From Herbaspirillum sp. (GTDB lineage Bacteria; Pseudomonadota; Gammaproteobacteria; Burkholderiales; Burkholderiaceae_D): a stretch of DNA of 64,000 bases. Shown here in pieces: positions 54,314 to 62,755 of the stretch (the first letter of the stretch is position 1; each line of letters opens with the position of its first letter). Made by a program: the position numbers and the translations under genes. The stretch lies in assembly GCF_017744395.1 (NCBI RefSeq), contig NZ_JAGIBI010000002.1:62001-126000 (forward strand), in the 5' to 3' direction. Under the pieces are notes generated by a model. It was not told where the DNA came from. It saw only the letters and a list, made by a program, of their open reading frames with translations, and searched no databases.

Positions 54314-57300
54314 ATGAACATGGTTGCGCTGGCCTTGCGCCGCCCATACACCTTCATCGTGATGGCGATGCTGATTGTCCTCGCCACGCCGTTGACCCTG
54401 CTCAACATGGCGACCGACATCTTCCCGGAAATCAATATCCCGGTGGTCAGCATCATCTGGAACTACAACGGCCTGTCGGCCCAGGAAATGGGCCAGCGCA
54501 TCGCCGCGCAGAACGAACGCGGCCTGACCACGGTGGTGAGCGACATCGAGCACATCGAGTCGCAATCGCTGGCCGGCGTTTCCGTGATCAAGGTGTTCTT
54601 CCAGCCCAAGGCCAACATCCAGCAGGCCATCGCCCAGGTGGTGGCCTCGGTGCAGTCGCAGGTGCGCCAGCTGCCGCCGGGCATCACGCCGCCGCTGGTG
54701 ATCAAGTATTCGGCTTCCAGCATTCCGGTGATGCAATTGGCATTGTCTTCGCCGACCTTGCCGGAGCAGACCGTGTTCGACGCCGCCGTGCAGACATTGC
54801 GCCCGCAGCTGATCACCATCCCCGGCGTGGCCGTGCCCTATCCCTACGGCGGCAAATCGCGCCTGATCTCGGTCGACCTCGACACGCAAGCCCTGCAGGC
54901 GCGCGGGCTGGCGCCGATCGACGTGGTCAACGCGGTCAACACGCAAAACCTGATCCTGCCTTCCGGCACCGCCAAGTTCGGCGCCACCGAATACACGGTC
55001 AAGATGAACGGCTCGCCGGAAGCTGTGGCAGGCTTGAACGAACTGCCGGTGCGCACCGCCAACGGCGCCACCATCTACCTGAAGGACGTGGCCAACGTGC
55101 GCGACGGCTTCTCGCCGCAGACCAACGTAGTGCGCCAGGACGGCGCGCGCGGCGTCCTGCTGTCGATCCTCAAGAACGGCGGCGCCTCCACGCTGGATAT
55201 CGTCGCCAACCTGCGCAAGATGCTGCCGCAGGCACAGCAGACCCTGCCGGAAGACGTCAAGATCACGCCGCTGTTCGACCAGTCGCTGTTCGTCAAGGCG
55301 GCGGTCGCGGGCGTGATCAGCGAAGCGCTGATCGCCGCCGGCCTGACCGCGGCGATGGTGCTGCTGTTTCTGGGCAACTGGCGCAGCACGCTGATCATCG
55401 GCCTGACCATCCCGCTCTCCATCATGGCCGCCATCCTGGCGCTGGCGGCGCTGGGCGAGACGCTCAACCTGATGACGCTGGGCGGCCTGGCGCTGTCGGT
55501 GGGCATTCTGGTCGACCAGGCCATCGTCACCATCGAGAACATCGAGCGCCACATGCACCTGGGCAAGCCGCTGCACGACGCCATCATCGTCGGCGCCGGC
55601 GAGATCGGCGTGCCGGCCTTCGTCTCCACGCTGTGCATCTGCATCGTGTTCGTGCCGATGTTCTTCCTCTCCGGCGTGGCGCGTTTCCTGTTCGTGCCGC
55701 TGGCCGAGGCGGTGGTGTTCGCGATGGTGGCGTCCTACATCCTGTCGCGTACCCTGGTGCCGACGCTGGTGATGCTGCTCATGGGCAGCCACGGCCAGGT
55801 CGACAGCGCCAAGAAGAGCCTGCTGCAGCGCGTCTACCTGGCCTTCGACAACCGCTTCGAGCGCGTGCGGCGCGGCTACACGCTGGTGCTGTCGTCGCTG
55901 CTGTCGCACCGGCGCCGCTTCGCGCTGGGCTTCCTCGGTTTCTGCCTGCTGTCGTGTTTGCTGTACCCCTTCCTCGGCCGCGACTTCTTCCCCAGTGTCG
56001 ACGCCGGCCAGTTGCGCTTGCACATGCGCGCACCCACCGGCACCCGCATCGAAGAGACCGCGCGCCTGGCCGACCAGGTCGAGCAGGTGATCCGCGAACT
56101 GATTCCCCCGAGCGAACTGGAAACCATCCTCGACAACCTCGGCGTGCCCAACTCCGGCATCAACCTTTCCTACAGCAACGCCGGCACCATCGGCACGCTG
56201 GACGGCGAGATGCTGATGGCCTTGAAAGAAGGCCACCGCTCCAGCGAAGAGCTGATGGCGCTGCTGCGCGCGGAATTGCCTAAGCGCTTCCCCGGCGTCG
56301 AGTTCTTCTTCCAGCCCGCCGACATCGTCACCCAGATCCTCAACTTCGGCTTGCCGGCCGCCATCGATGTGCAGTTCACCGGCGCCAACATGGAGAAGAA
56401 TGCCGAGCTGGCCGCCGAGCTGACCAAGAAGATCCGGCAGATTCCCGGCGCCGTCGACGCCCACGTGCACCAGCGCCTGGACGGCCCGGCACTGGACCTG
56501 CGCATCGACCGCACGCGCCTGCAGCAGTTCGGCTTGTCGGCCGCCAACGTCGGCCAGAACCTGCTGATCGCGCTGTCTGGCAGTTCGCAGACGCAGCCGG
56601 CGTTCTGGCTCAACCCCAACAACGGCGTGGTCTACAGCATCGCCGTGCAGTCGCCGCAGTACACGGTCGATTCGCTGGATGCGCTGCTGAACATTCCGGT
56701 CGGCGCCGGCGCCAACGCCGTGTCCAATGCCTCGATCGCCAACGCCAATACGCAATTGCTGGGCAACCTGGTCGATGTGCGCGCCGGGCGCCAGATGGCG
56801 ATCGCTTCTCGCTACAACATCTCGCCGGCCATCGACGTGTTCGTCAGCGTGCAGGGCACCGACCTGGCCAGCGTGGCCGGCAAGGTGGAAAAGCTGGTGG
56901 AAGAGGTCAAGCCCAAACTGCCGCGCGGCAGCCAGGTGGTGATCCGAGGACAGGTGGAAACCATGCAGTCTTCCTTCATCGGCCTGGGCGTCGGCCTGGC
57001 GATGGCGATCGTGCTGGTCTACCTGCTGGTGGTGGTCAACTTCCAGTCGTGGATCGATGCCGCCATCATCATCGCCGCGCTGCCGGCGGCGCTGGCCGGC
57101 ATCGCCTGGATGCTGTTCATCACCGGCACCACGCTGTCGGTGCCGGCGTTGACCGGCGCCATCATGACCATGGGCGTGGCCACCGCCAACAGTATCCTGA
57201 TCGTGGCGTTCGCGCGCCAGCGCAAGGATGAGGGCGCCACGCCGCTGGCCGCCGCGCTGGAGTCCGGCGCAACCCGCATCCGGCCGGTGCTGATGACGGC

Positions 57301-57526
57301 GCTGGCGATGATCATCGGCATGATCCCCATGGCGCTGGGCCTGGGCGAAGGCGCCGAACAGAATGCGCCGTTGGGGCGCGCGGTGATCGGCGGCCTGCTG
57401 TTCGCCACCGTATCGACACTGTTTTTCGTGCCGGTGGTGTTCGCCGGCGTGCATCAGAGATTGGCCCGCAGGGCGGAGCGGCGTGCATCGCAGCACATCA
57501 CGCCCGCGCAACAACCGGAGAATTGA
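54314..57526 (+). CDS. RND-family efflux permease with altered proton-relay residues
   Basis: The 1070-residue inner-membrane pump has 12 helices and two large periplasmic loops, the AcrB plan. YTFIVMAMLIVLATPLTLLNM opens helix 1. In helix 4, where AcrB has Asp-Asp, it has GILVDQAIVTIENIER (Asp-Gln). In helix 10, where AcrB has Lys-Asn, it has VATANSILIV (Ala-Asn). So only one of three key relay residues is kept. It is first in an operon with adaptor and outer-membrane genes, an unusual gene order for RND systems. No ribosome site is obvious before the ATG. Confidence 0.93.
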   Translation: MNMVALALRRPYTFIVMAMLIVLATPLTLLNMATDIFPEINIPVVSIIWNYNGLSAQEMGQRIAAQNERGLTTVVSDIEHIESQSLAGVSVIKVFFQPKANIQQAIAQVVASVQSQVRQLPPGITPPLVIKYSASSIPVMQLALSSPTLPEQTVFDAAVQTLRPQLITIPGVAVPYPYGGKSRLISVDLDTQALQARGLAPIDVVNAVNTQNLILPSGTAKFGATEYTVKMNGSPEAVAGLNELPVRTANGATIYLKDVANVRDGFSPQTNVVRQDGARGVLLSILKNGGASTLDIVANLRKMLPQAQQTLPEDVKITPLFDQSLFVKAAVAGVISEALIAAGLTAAMVLLFLGNWRSTLIIGLTIPLSIMAAILALAALGETLNLMTLGGLALSVGILVDQAIVTIENIERHMHLGKPLHDAIIVGAGEIGVPAFVSTLCICIVFVPMFFLSGVARFLFVPLAEAVVFAMVASYILSRTLVPTLVMLLMGSHGQVDSAKKSLLQRVYLAFDNRFERVRRGYTLVLSSLLSHRRRFALGFLGFCLLSCLLYPFLGRDFFPSVDAGQLRLHMRAPTGTRIEETARLADQVEQVIRELIPPSELETILDNLGVPNSGINLSYSNAGTIGTLDGEMLMALKEGHRSSEELMALLRAELPKRFPGVEFFFQPADIVTQILNFGLPAAIDVQFTGANMEKNAELAAELTKKIRQIPGAVDAHVHQRLDGPALDLRIDRTRLQQFGLSAANVGQNLLIALSGSSQTQPAFWLNPNNGVVYSIAVQSPQYTVDSLDALLNIPVGAGANAVSNASIANANTQLLGNLVDVRAGRQMAIASRYNISPAIDVFVSVQGTDLASVAGKVEKLVEEVKPKLPRGSQVVIRGQVETMQSSFIGLGVGLAMAIVLVYLLVVVNFQSWIDAAIIIAALPAALAGIAWMLFITGTTLSVPALTGAIMTMGVATANSILIVAFARQRKDEGATPLAAALESGATRIRPVLMTALAMIIGMIPMALGLGEGAEQNAPLGRAVIGGLLFATVSTLFFVPVVFAGVHQRLARRAERRASQHITPAQQPEN

Positions 57527-57529
57527 GTC

Positions 57530-58756
57530 ATGTCGCAAGAACGCCATTCCGAACTGGGCATCCATGCCCTGCCCGATGAGGGCGAGCTGCTCAAGCGCCA
57601 GCAGATGACCAAACGCGCCAGGCTGGTGCTGGTGGTCGTGCTGGTATTGCTGGCGGCCGGCGCTGCCCGCACCATCGCCAGCCGCGTCGTCAACGCGCGC
57701 GAACTGCAGGCCGGCACCGCCGAGCGCGCCAAGGTGTTCGTGCGCGTGACCGAAGCCCGCAGCAGCGCCGAAGGCCAGACCCTGGCGCTGCCGGGCACGC
57801 TGCAAGGTTTCGTGCAGTCGCCGATCGCGGCGCGCTCCTCCGGCTACCTCAAGCGCTGGTACAAGGACATCGGCAGCGAAGTGAAGAAGGGCGAATTGCT
57901 GGCCGAACTGGATACGCCGGAAATCGACCAGCAGCTGTCGCAGGCCGTGGCCGCGCGCGGCCAGGCCGCTTCCAGCATGGAGCTGGCCAAGAGTTCGATG
58001 GCGCGCTGGGAAGCGCTGCGCAAGAAGGACGCGGTCTCACAGCAGGAAGTCGATGAACGCCGCAGCGCCTACGCGCAAGCCAATGCCAACCTGGCTGCCG
58101 CCGAAGCCAACGTCGAGCGCCTGCGCCAGGTGGAAGGCTTCAAGCGCATCGTCGCGCCGTTCTCCGGCATCATCACGCGCCGCAACGTCGACGTGGGCGA
58201 CCTGATCGATCCGGGCGCCGGCCGCGCGCTGTTCGTGCTGTCGCAGACTGATCCGCTGCGGGTGTACGTGAACGTGCCGCAGTCTTACGCCAACCTGGTC
58301 AAGCCCGGACAGAAGGTGGTCATCACCCAGGCCGAATTGCGCGGCCGCCAGTTCGAAGGCAAGGTGGCGCGCACCGCCGGTTCCATTGACCCCTCCACGC
58401 GCGCGATGCAGATCGAGGTGAGCCTGCCCAATGCCGACAACGCCTTGTTGCCGGGCGCGTTCGTGCAGGTGTCTTTGCCGCTCAAGCCCAGCGGCACCTT
58501 GCTGGTGTCGGCCGATACATTGATGTTCCGCCGCGACGGCGCGATGGTGGCGGCGGTCGATGCGCAAAACAAGGTGCACCTGAAGAAGGTGAAGGTCGGG
58601 CGCAACCTTGGCTTGATGGTGGAGGTGCTGGACGGCCTGGACGGCAATGAACGGCTGATCCTCAATCCATCCGATTCGCTGGCCGAAGGCGACCAGGTGG
58701 AAGCGGTCGCGGACAAGCAGGCGCCCGCCGCCGACAAGAAAAAGGCCGCATCGTGA
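57530..58756 (+). CDS. RND efflux periplasmic adaptor
   Basis: The 408-residue membrane fusion protein has one N-terminal helix (about 28-45). AARSSGYLKRWYKDIGSEVKKGELLAELDTPEIDQQL is the first lipoyl half (in pieces), then a short coiled coil, FSGIITRRNVDVGDLIDPG (second half) and a beta-barrel domain. There is no Cys lipobox, so it is anchored by the helix. It begins 3 bases after the pump stop and its end overlaps the next gene. Confidence 0.94.
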   Translation: MSQERHSELGIHALPDEGELLKRQQMTKRARLVLVVVLVLLAAGAARTIASRVVNARELQAGTAERAKVFVRVTEARSSAEGQTLALPGTLQGFVQSPIAARSSGYLKRWYKDIGSEVKKGELLAELDTPEIDQQLSQAVAARGQAASSMELAKSSMARWEALRKKDAVSQQEVDERRSAYAQANANLAAAEANVERLRQVEGFKRIVAPFSGIITRRNVDVGDLIDPGAGRALFVLSQTDPLRVYVNVPQSYANLVKPGQKVVITQAELRGRQFEGKVARTAGSIDPSTRAMQIEVSLPNADNALLPGAFVQVSLPLKPSGTLLVSADTLMFRRDGAMVAAVDAQNKVHLKKVKVGRNLGLMVEVLDGLDGNERLILNPSDSLAEGDQVEAVADKQAPAADKKKAAS

Positions 58757-60207
58757 CTACCCGTCGCACGCTGATCGCCCTGGCCTGCGCGCTGGCGCTG
58801 GCCGGCTGCGCCGCCGGGCCGGATTACAGGAAGCCGGAGATCGACATGCCCGCCGCCTGGGCGCCGGAAGCGCCGTGGCGTCCGGTGCAGCCGCAGGATA
58901 TGGCCGCGCGCGGCCCTTGGTGGGAGCGCTTCAACGATGCGCAGCTCAACGCCTTGCAGGAGCGCGCACTGGCCGGCAACCAGACGCTGGCGATCGCCGC
59001 GGCGCGGCTGTCGCAGGCGCGCGCGCAGCTCAATGTGGCGTCCGCCGGGCAGTATCCGCAAGTGGGCATCAACGCGCGCGCCGCGCGCCAGCGCATTTCC
59101 GCCAACCGCCCGCTGACCAATTACAACTCGCCCAACTATGCGACGGTGCAGAACGATTTCGCGCTGGGCCTGAACGTCAGCTATGAGCTCGACCTGTTCG
59201 GCCGCGTGCAGCGTTCGGTGGAAGGCGCGGCGGCATCGGCGCAGCAGGCCGCGGCCGACTTCGAGAACACCCGCCTGCTGCTCACGGCCGAACTTGCCAG
59301 CAATTATTTCAACCTGCGCGAGCTGGACATCGAGCTCGATGTGGTCACGCGCGCCATTGCGCTGCAACGCCGCGCGCTGGAACTGGCGACGGCGCGCCAT
59401 GACCTCGGCGCCACTTCCGGTCTCGACGTGGCCCAGCAGCAGGCATTGCTGGACAGTACGCTGACCCAGGTCGACATCCTGGGCAAGCAACGCGCGCAGT
59501 ACGAGCACGCCATCGCCACCCTGACCGGCACGCCGGCGCCAGGCTTTTCGATTGCGCCGTCGACCGCGGCCATCGCCTTCCCGGCGATTCCGCCGGGCGT
59601 GCCGTCGGACCTGCTGGAGCGCCGCCCCGACATCGCTTCCGCCGAGCGCGCCATGGCCGCCGCCAACGCGCAGATCGGCGTGGCCAGTGCGGCCTTCTAT
59701 CCGAGCTTCATGCTGCAGCCCGCCTACGGCGTCGACAGCCGCAACTGGGCGACGCTGTTCAATGCGCCCAGCGTGCTGTGGTCGCTGGGCGTGTCGGCCA
59801 CGCAAAGCCTGTTCGACGCCGGCCGCCTGCGCGCCGGCGTGGATTTCACCAAGGCCGGCTACGAAGCCGCGGTCGCTTCCTACAAGCGCACCGTGCTGAC
59901 CGCGATGCAGGAAGTGGAAGACGGCATCACCGGCATCGCTTCTCTGGACCGCGCCCATGCGCAATCGCAAGCCGCCATCGCCAGCGCGCGCCGGGTGCTG
60001 GAACTGGCCGACAGCCGCTACGAAGGCGGCGTCAGCCCCTATCTCGACGTCATCACCGCGCAGCAGGCCTTGCTCAACAGCGAGCGGCAGGCGGCGCAGT
60101 TGATGGGGCAGCGCTTGCTGGTATCGGTCTTCCTGTTCAAGGCGCTGGGCGGCGACTGGCATGAGCGGCGCGAGGGAGAGCTGCCGTCGCAAGCCGTGAA
60201 CCGGTGA
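58753..60207 (+). CDS. RND efflux outer-membrane lipoprotein (NodT/OprM-like)
   Basis: The 484-residue TolC-like channel has lipobox ALAGC near residue 19, then AAGPDYRKPEIDMP. The repeated motifs LQERALAGNQTLAIAAARLS and LLERRPDIASAERAMAAANAQIG follow. It starts with GTG overlapping the adaptor stop (GTGA), so translation is coupled. It completes the second tripartite pump in this window. Confidence 0.95.
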   Translation: MTTRRTLIALACALALAGCAAGPDYRKPEIDMPAAWAPEAPWRPVQPQDMAARGPWWERFNDAQLNALQERALAGNQTLAIAAARLSQARAQLNVASAGQYPQVGINARAARQRISANRPLTNYNSPNYATVQNDFALGLNVSYELDLFGRVQRSVEGAAASAQQAAADFENTRLLLTAELASNYFNLRELDIELDVVTRAIALQRRALELATARHDLGATSGLDVAQQQALLDSTLTQVDILGKQRAQYEHAIATLTGTPAPGFSIAPSTAAIAFPAIPPGVPSDLLERRPDIASAERAMAAANAQIGVASAAFYPSFMLQPAYGVDSRNWATLFNAPSVLWSLGVSATQSLFDAGRLRAGVDFTKAGYEAAVASYKRTVLTAMQEVEDGITGIASLDRAHAQSQAAIASARRVLELADSRYEGGVSPYLDVITAQQALLNSERQAAQLMGQRLLVSVFLFKALGGDWHERREGELPSQAVNR

Positions 60208-60356
60208 CGCGGATCATCGGGGCCAGCCCTGCCGGGGGTTTCCTGCGTGGCAATATTGATTTATTGATAAGGTGCTGTTGCTACCATTTCTGACGCCATT
60301 GACAGCTTGCTGACAGCTTCGTGGAAAAAATGCCCGTCAACGGCGCAATTGCTGGC

Positions 60357-60381
60357 TAAACCCCTCTGTTCTTGCCGATAT
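60357..60381 (+). promoter_or_regulatory. Possible sigma-28 (FliA) promoter of the chemoreceptor gene
   Basis: TAAA (60357-60360) is followed by 13 bases and GCCGATAT (60374-60381). The E. coli consensus is TAAA, 15 bases, GCCGATAA, so the gap is two short, but the CTTGCCGATA core is strong. The start codon lies 65 bases downstream. Confidence 0.45.
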
Positions 60382-60446
60382 GGGCGGTCGCGCCGCTGCC
60401 TAAAATTGGGATGAATTTTTGTGAGAATCTCCAATCCGAGGGCACC

Positions 60447-61997
60447 ATGAACTGGTTCTATAATCTGAAGATCGCCAGAAAACTGATCCTTTCCTTTGCC
60501 GTCGTGATCGCACTGACGGTCGTCCTGGGCGGTTTCGCCATCCGCCAGCTCAGCGCGGTCAACCAGGCCTCTACCGATATCGCGAAGAACTGGCTGCCGA
60601 CCATCAAGGCCGCGCTGGCCATCCAGGCATCGCTGCCGCGCATGCGCATTTCCCAATTGCAGATGGTGACCGCCAACCAGGACAGCGACCGGGAAGACGC
60701 CGACAAGGCCATCAAATCGCGCCTCGACATCCTTGCCAAGCAGCGTGCCGCCTATGAAGCCTTGATTTCCGAGCCGGAAGAAAAAAGCATCTACGACCAG
60801 TTCAGCAAAACCTTCGCGGCCTATCTCGATGTCGACAAGCAGCTCAAGGCCTTGGCCACCTCCGGCAAGGAAGAGGAGGCGCGGACGCTGTTCAAGGGCG
60901 AGTCGAACAAGCTGTTCCGCACGATGAACGAGCAGCTGGACGGCATCGTCAAGGTCAACGACGCCGGCAGCACGCGTTCCGACAAGAGCGCCACGGACAT
61001 GTACGAGGCGGCCAAGCTATGGATCGGCGGCCTGCTGGCGGCGGTCGTGGTGATCGCTTTCGGGCTGGCCATCAGCGTCGCGCGCATCGTCTCGCGGCCG
61101 CTGGGCGATGCCGTCGAAGTCGCCCAGCGCGTGGCCCAGGGCGACCTGACGGTGGATATCCGAGCCACGGGCACCGACGAAACCGGCCAGCTGATGCATT
61201 CCCTCAAGGCCATGAACGACAGCCTGCAAAAGATCGTCGGCGAAGTGCGCACCGGCACCGATACCATCACCACCGCATCATCGGAAATCGCCACCGGCAA
61301 CCTCGACCTGTCCTCGCGCACGGAAGAGCAGGCCAGCTCGCTGGAAGAAACCGCTTCGGCCATGGAAGAGCTCACTTCCACCGTCAAGCAGAACGCCGAC
61401 AATGCGCGCCAGGCCAACCAGCTGGCGGTGTCGGCATCCGAGATCGCCAGCCAGGGCGGCAGCGTGGTGGGCCAGGTGGTGGAAACCATGGGCTCGATCA
61501 ACGAGTCTTCGCGCAAGATCGTCGACATCATCAGCGTGATCGACGGCATCGCCTTCCAGACCAACATCCTGGCGCTGAACGCGGCGGTGGAAGCCGCGCG
61601 CGCCGGCGAACAAGGGCGTGGCTTCGCCGTGGTGGCATCCGAAGTGCGTTCGCTGGCGCAGCGCTCGGCTGCCGCCGCCAAGGAAATCAAGCAGCTGATC
61701 GACGATTCGGTGGGCAAGGTCGACGCCGGCAGCGTCCTGGTCGAGCAGGCCGGCAACACCATGAGCGAGATCGTCAGCAGCGTGCGGCGCGTGACCGACG
61801 TGGTCAGTGAAATCACCGCGGCCACGCAGGAACAGAGCACCGGCATCGAAGAGATCAACCGCGCCATCACGCAGATGGACGAAGTCACACAGCAGAACGC
61901 CGCGCTCGTGGAGCAAGCGGCCGCCGCCGCGCAGTCGCTGCAGGACCAGGCCGGCCGTTTGCAGGAAGTGGTCAGCGTGTTCAAGCTCAAGCGCTGA
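60447..61997 (+). CDS. Methyl-accepting chemotaxis protein
   Basis: The 516-residue chemoreceptor has membrane helices at about 11-31 and 190-212 flanking a helical-bundle periplasmic sensor. A HAMP domain and the signalling hairpin with [20 protein letters not shown] follow. [20 protein letters not shown] is a typical methylation-helix segment. GAGGG before the ATG supports the start. It closely resembles the receptor at 20412-21977 in the cytoplasmic half and differs in the sensor half. The C-terminus has no CheR pentapeptide. A terminator follows. Confidence 0.95.
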   Translation: MNWFYNLKIARKLILSFAVVIALTVVLGGFAIRQLSAVNQASTDIAKNWLPTIKAALAIQASLPRMRISQLQMVTANQDSDREDADKAIKSRLDILAKQRAAYEALISEPEEKSIYDQFSKTFAAYLDVDKQLKALATSGKEEEARTLFKGESNKLFRTMNEQLDGIVKVNDAGSTRSDKSATDMYEAAKLWIGGLLAAVVVIAFGLAISVARIVSRPLGDAVEVAQRVAQGDLTVDIRATGTDETGQLMHSLKAMNDSLQKIVGEVRTGTDTITTASSEIATGNLDLSSRTEEQASSLEETASAMEELTSTVKQNADNARQANQLAVSASEIASQGGSVVGQVVETMGSINESSRKIVDIISVIDGIAFQTNILALNAAVEAARAGEQGRGFAVVASEVRSLAQRSAAAAKEIKQLIDDSVGKVDAGSVLVEQAGNTMSEIVSSVRRVTDVVSEITAATQEQSTGIEEINRAITQMDEVTQQNAALVEQAAAAAQSLQDQAGRLQEVVSVFKLKR

Positions 61998-62015
61998 CCC
62001 GAGGGCTTTCCAAAC

Positions 62016-62045
62016 AAAAAACGCGCCGATGACGGCGCGTTTTTT
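62016..62045. terminator. Terminator after the second chemoreceptor gene
   Basis: ACGCGCCG and CGGCGCGT (62021-62028 with 62033-62040) form the stem, with A- and T-runs outside. It lies between convergent genes and can serve both. Confidence 0.87.
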
Positions 62046-62054
62046 ACATCAGCT

Positions 62055-62510
62055 TCAGGCGCCGTCCGGAATCTCCGGATCCACCAGTTGCGCCAGCAAC
62101 TGCAGGGATTCCTGCCAGCCGGCGTAACAGAACTCCAGCGGAATCGCCGGCGGGATGCCTTCCTGCACGATGTTGAGTTCGCTGCCGGTGAGCACCGGGC
62201 GGATCGTCACCGTCACCTTCATTTCGCCGGGCAGGTCGGGATTATCGAACTTGTCGGTGTAGACGATGCGCTCACCGGGCACCAGCTCGATATACGTGCC
62301 GCCGAAGGATTGCGAACTGCCGGTGCTGAAATTGGTGAACGACATCTTGTGCGAGCCGCCCACGCGCGCATCCATGTGATGCACCTTGGCGGTGAAGCCA
62401 TGCGGCGGCAGCCATTTCACCATCGCATCGGGATCGAGGAAGGCGCGGTAGACGCGCTCGGGTTTGGCGCGCAGGACGCGGTGCAGGCGGACGGTATTGG
62501 GCGTATTCAT
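62055..62510 (-). CDS. SRPBCC-family protein (AHSA1/START-like)
   Basis: The 151-residue protein has the AHSA1-type pattern: VRLHRVLRAKPERVYRAFLDPDAMVKWLPP at the start, GGTYIELVPGERIVYTDKF in the middle and AGWQESLQLLAQLVDP at the end. These helix-grip proteins bind hydrophobic ligands; some are Hsp90 co-chaperone-like in eukaryotes and most bacterial ones are uncharacterised. It is a single gene, convergent with the chemoreceptor. Confidence 0.9.
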   Translation of the reverse strand: MNTPNTVRLHRVLRAKPERVYRAFLDPDAMVKWLPPHGFTAKVHHMDARVGGSHKMSFTNFSTGSSQSFGGTYIELVPGERIVYTDKFDNPDLPGEMKVTVTIRPVLTGSELNIVQEGIPPAIPLEFCYAGWQESLQLLAQLVDPEIPDGA

Positions 62511-62755
62511 GGGTGTCTCCTTCTTTGGGGGAAAACAATGCGGCCGATCAGCCCACTGCTGAGCTGCTCATGCCGGTTGATGGCAAACAGCTTCCACATT
62601 ATGCCTGTCCGGGGCCGGGATGAAAGCGCGCCCAGATGCCGGGCGCACCATTGTCGCGGCCCCCGGCCCGCCCCTTTTTTGCGATCCGCTGTCCGTTGCG
62701 CAATCCTTGCCGACTTCCCCTATCATTTCGCTTTCCTCCCACCAGCTTGCCTGCC

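Noticed and set aside
54191-57805. A 1204-codon open frame on the minus strand opposite the RND pump
   Set aside because: The low-complexity Arg/His/Gln/Gly composition is typical of antisense GC-rich reading, while the plus strand encodes an intact RND permease.
58285-60192. A 635-codon minus-strand frame opposite the outer-membrane channel gene
   Set aside because: Antisense shadow; no protein family resemblance and no translation signal.
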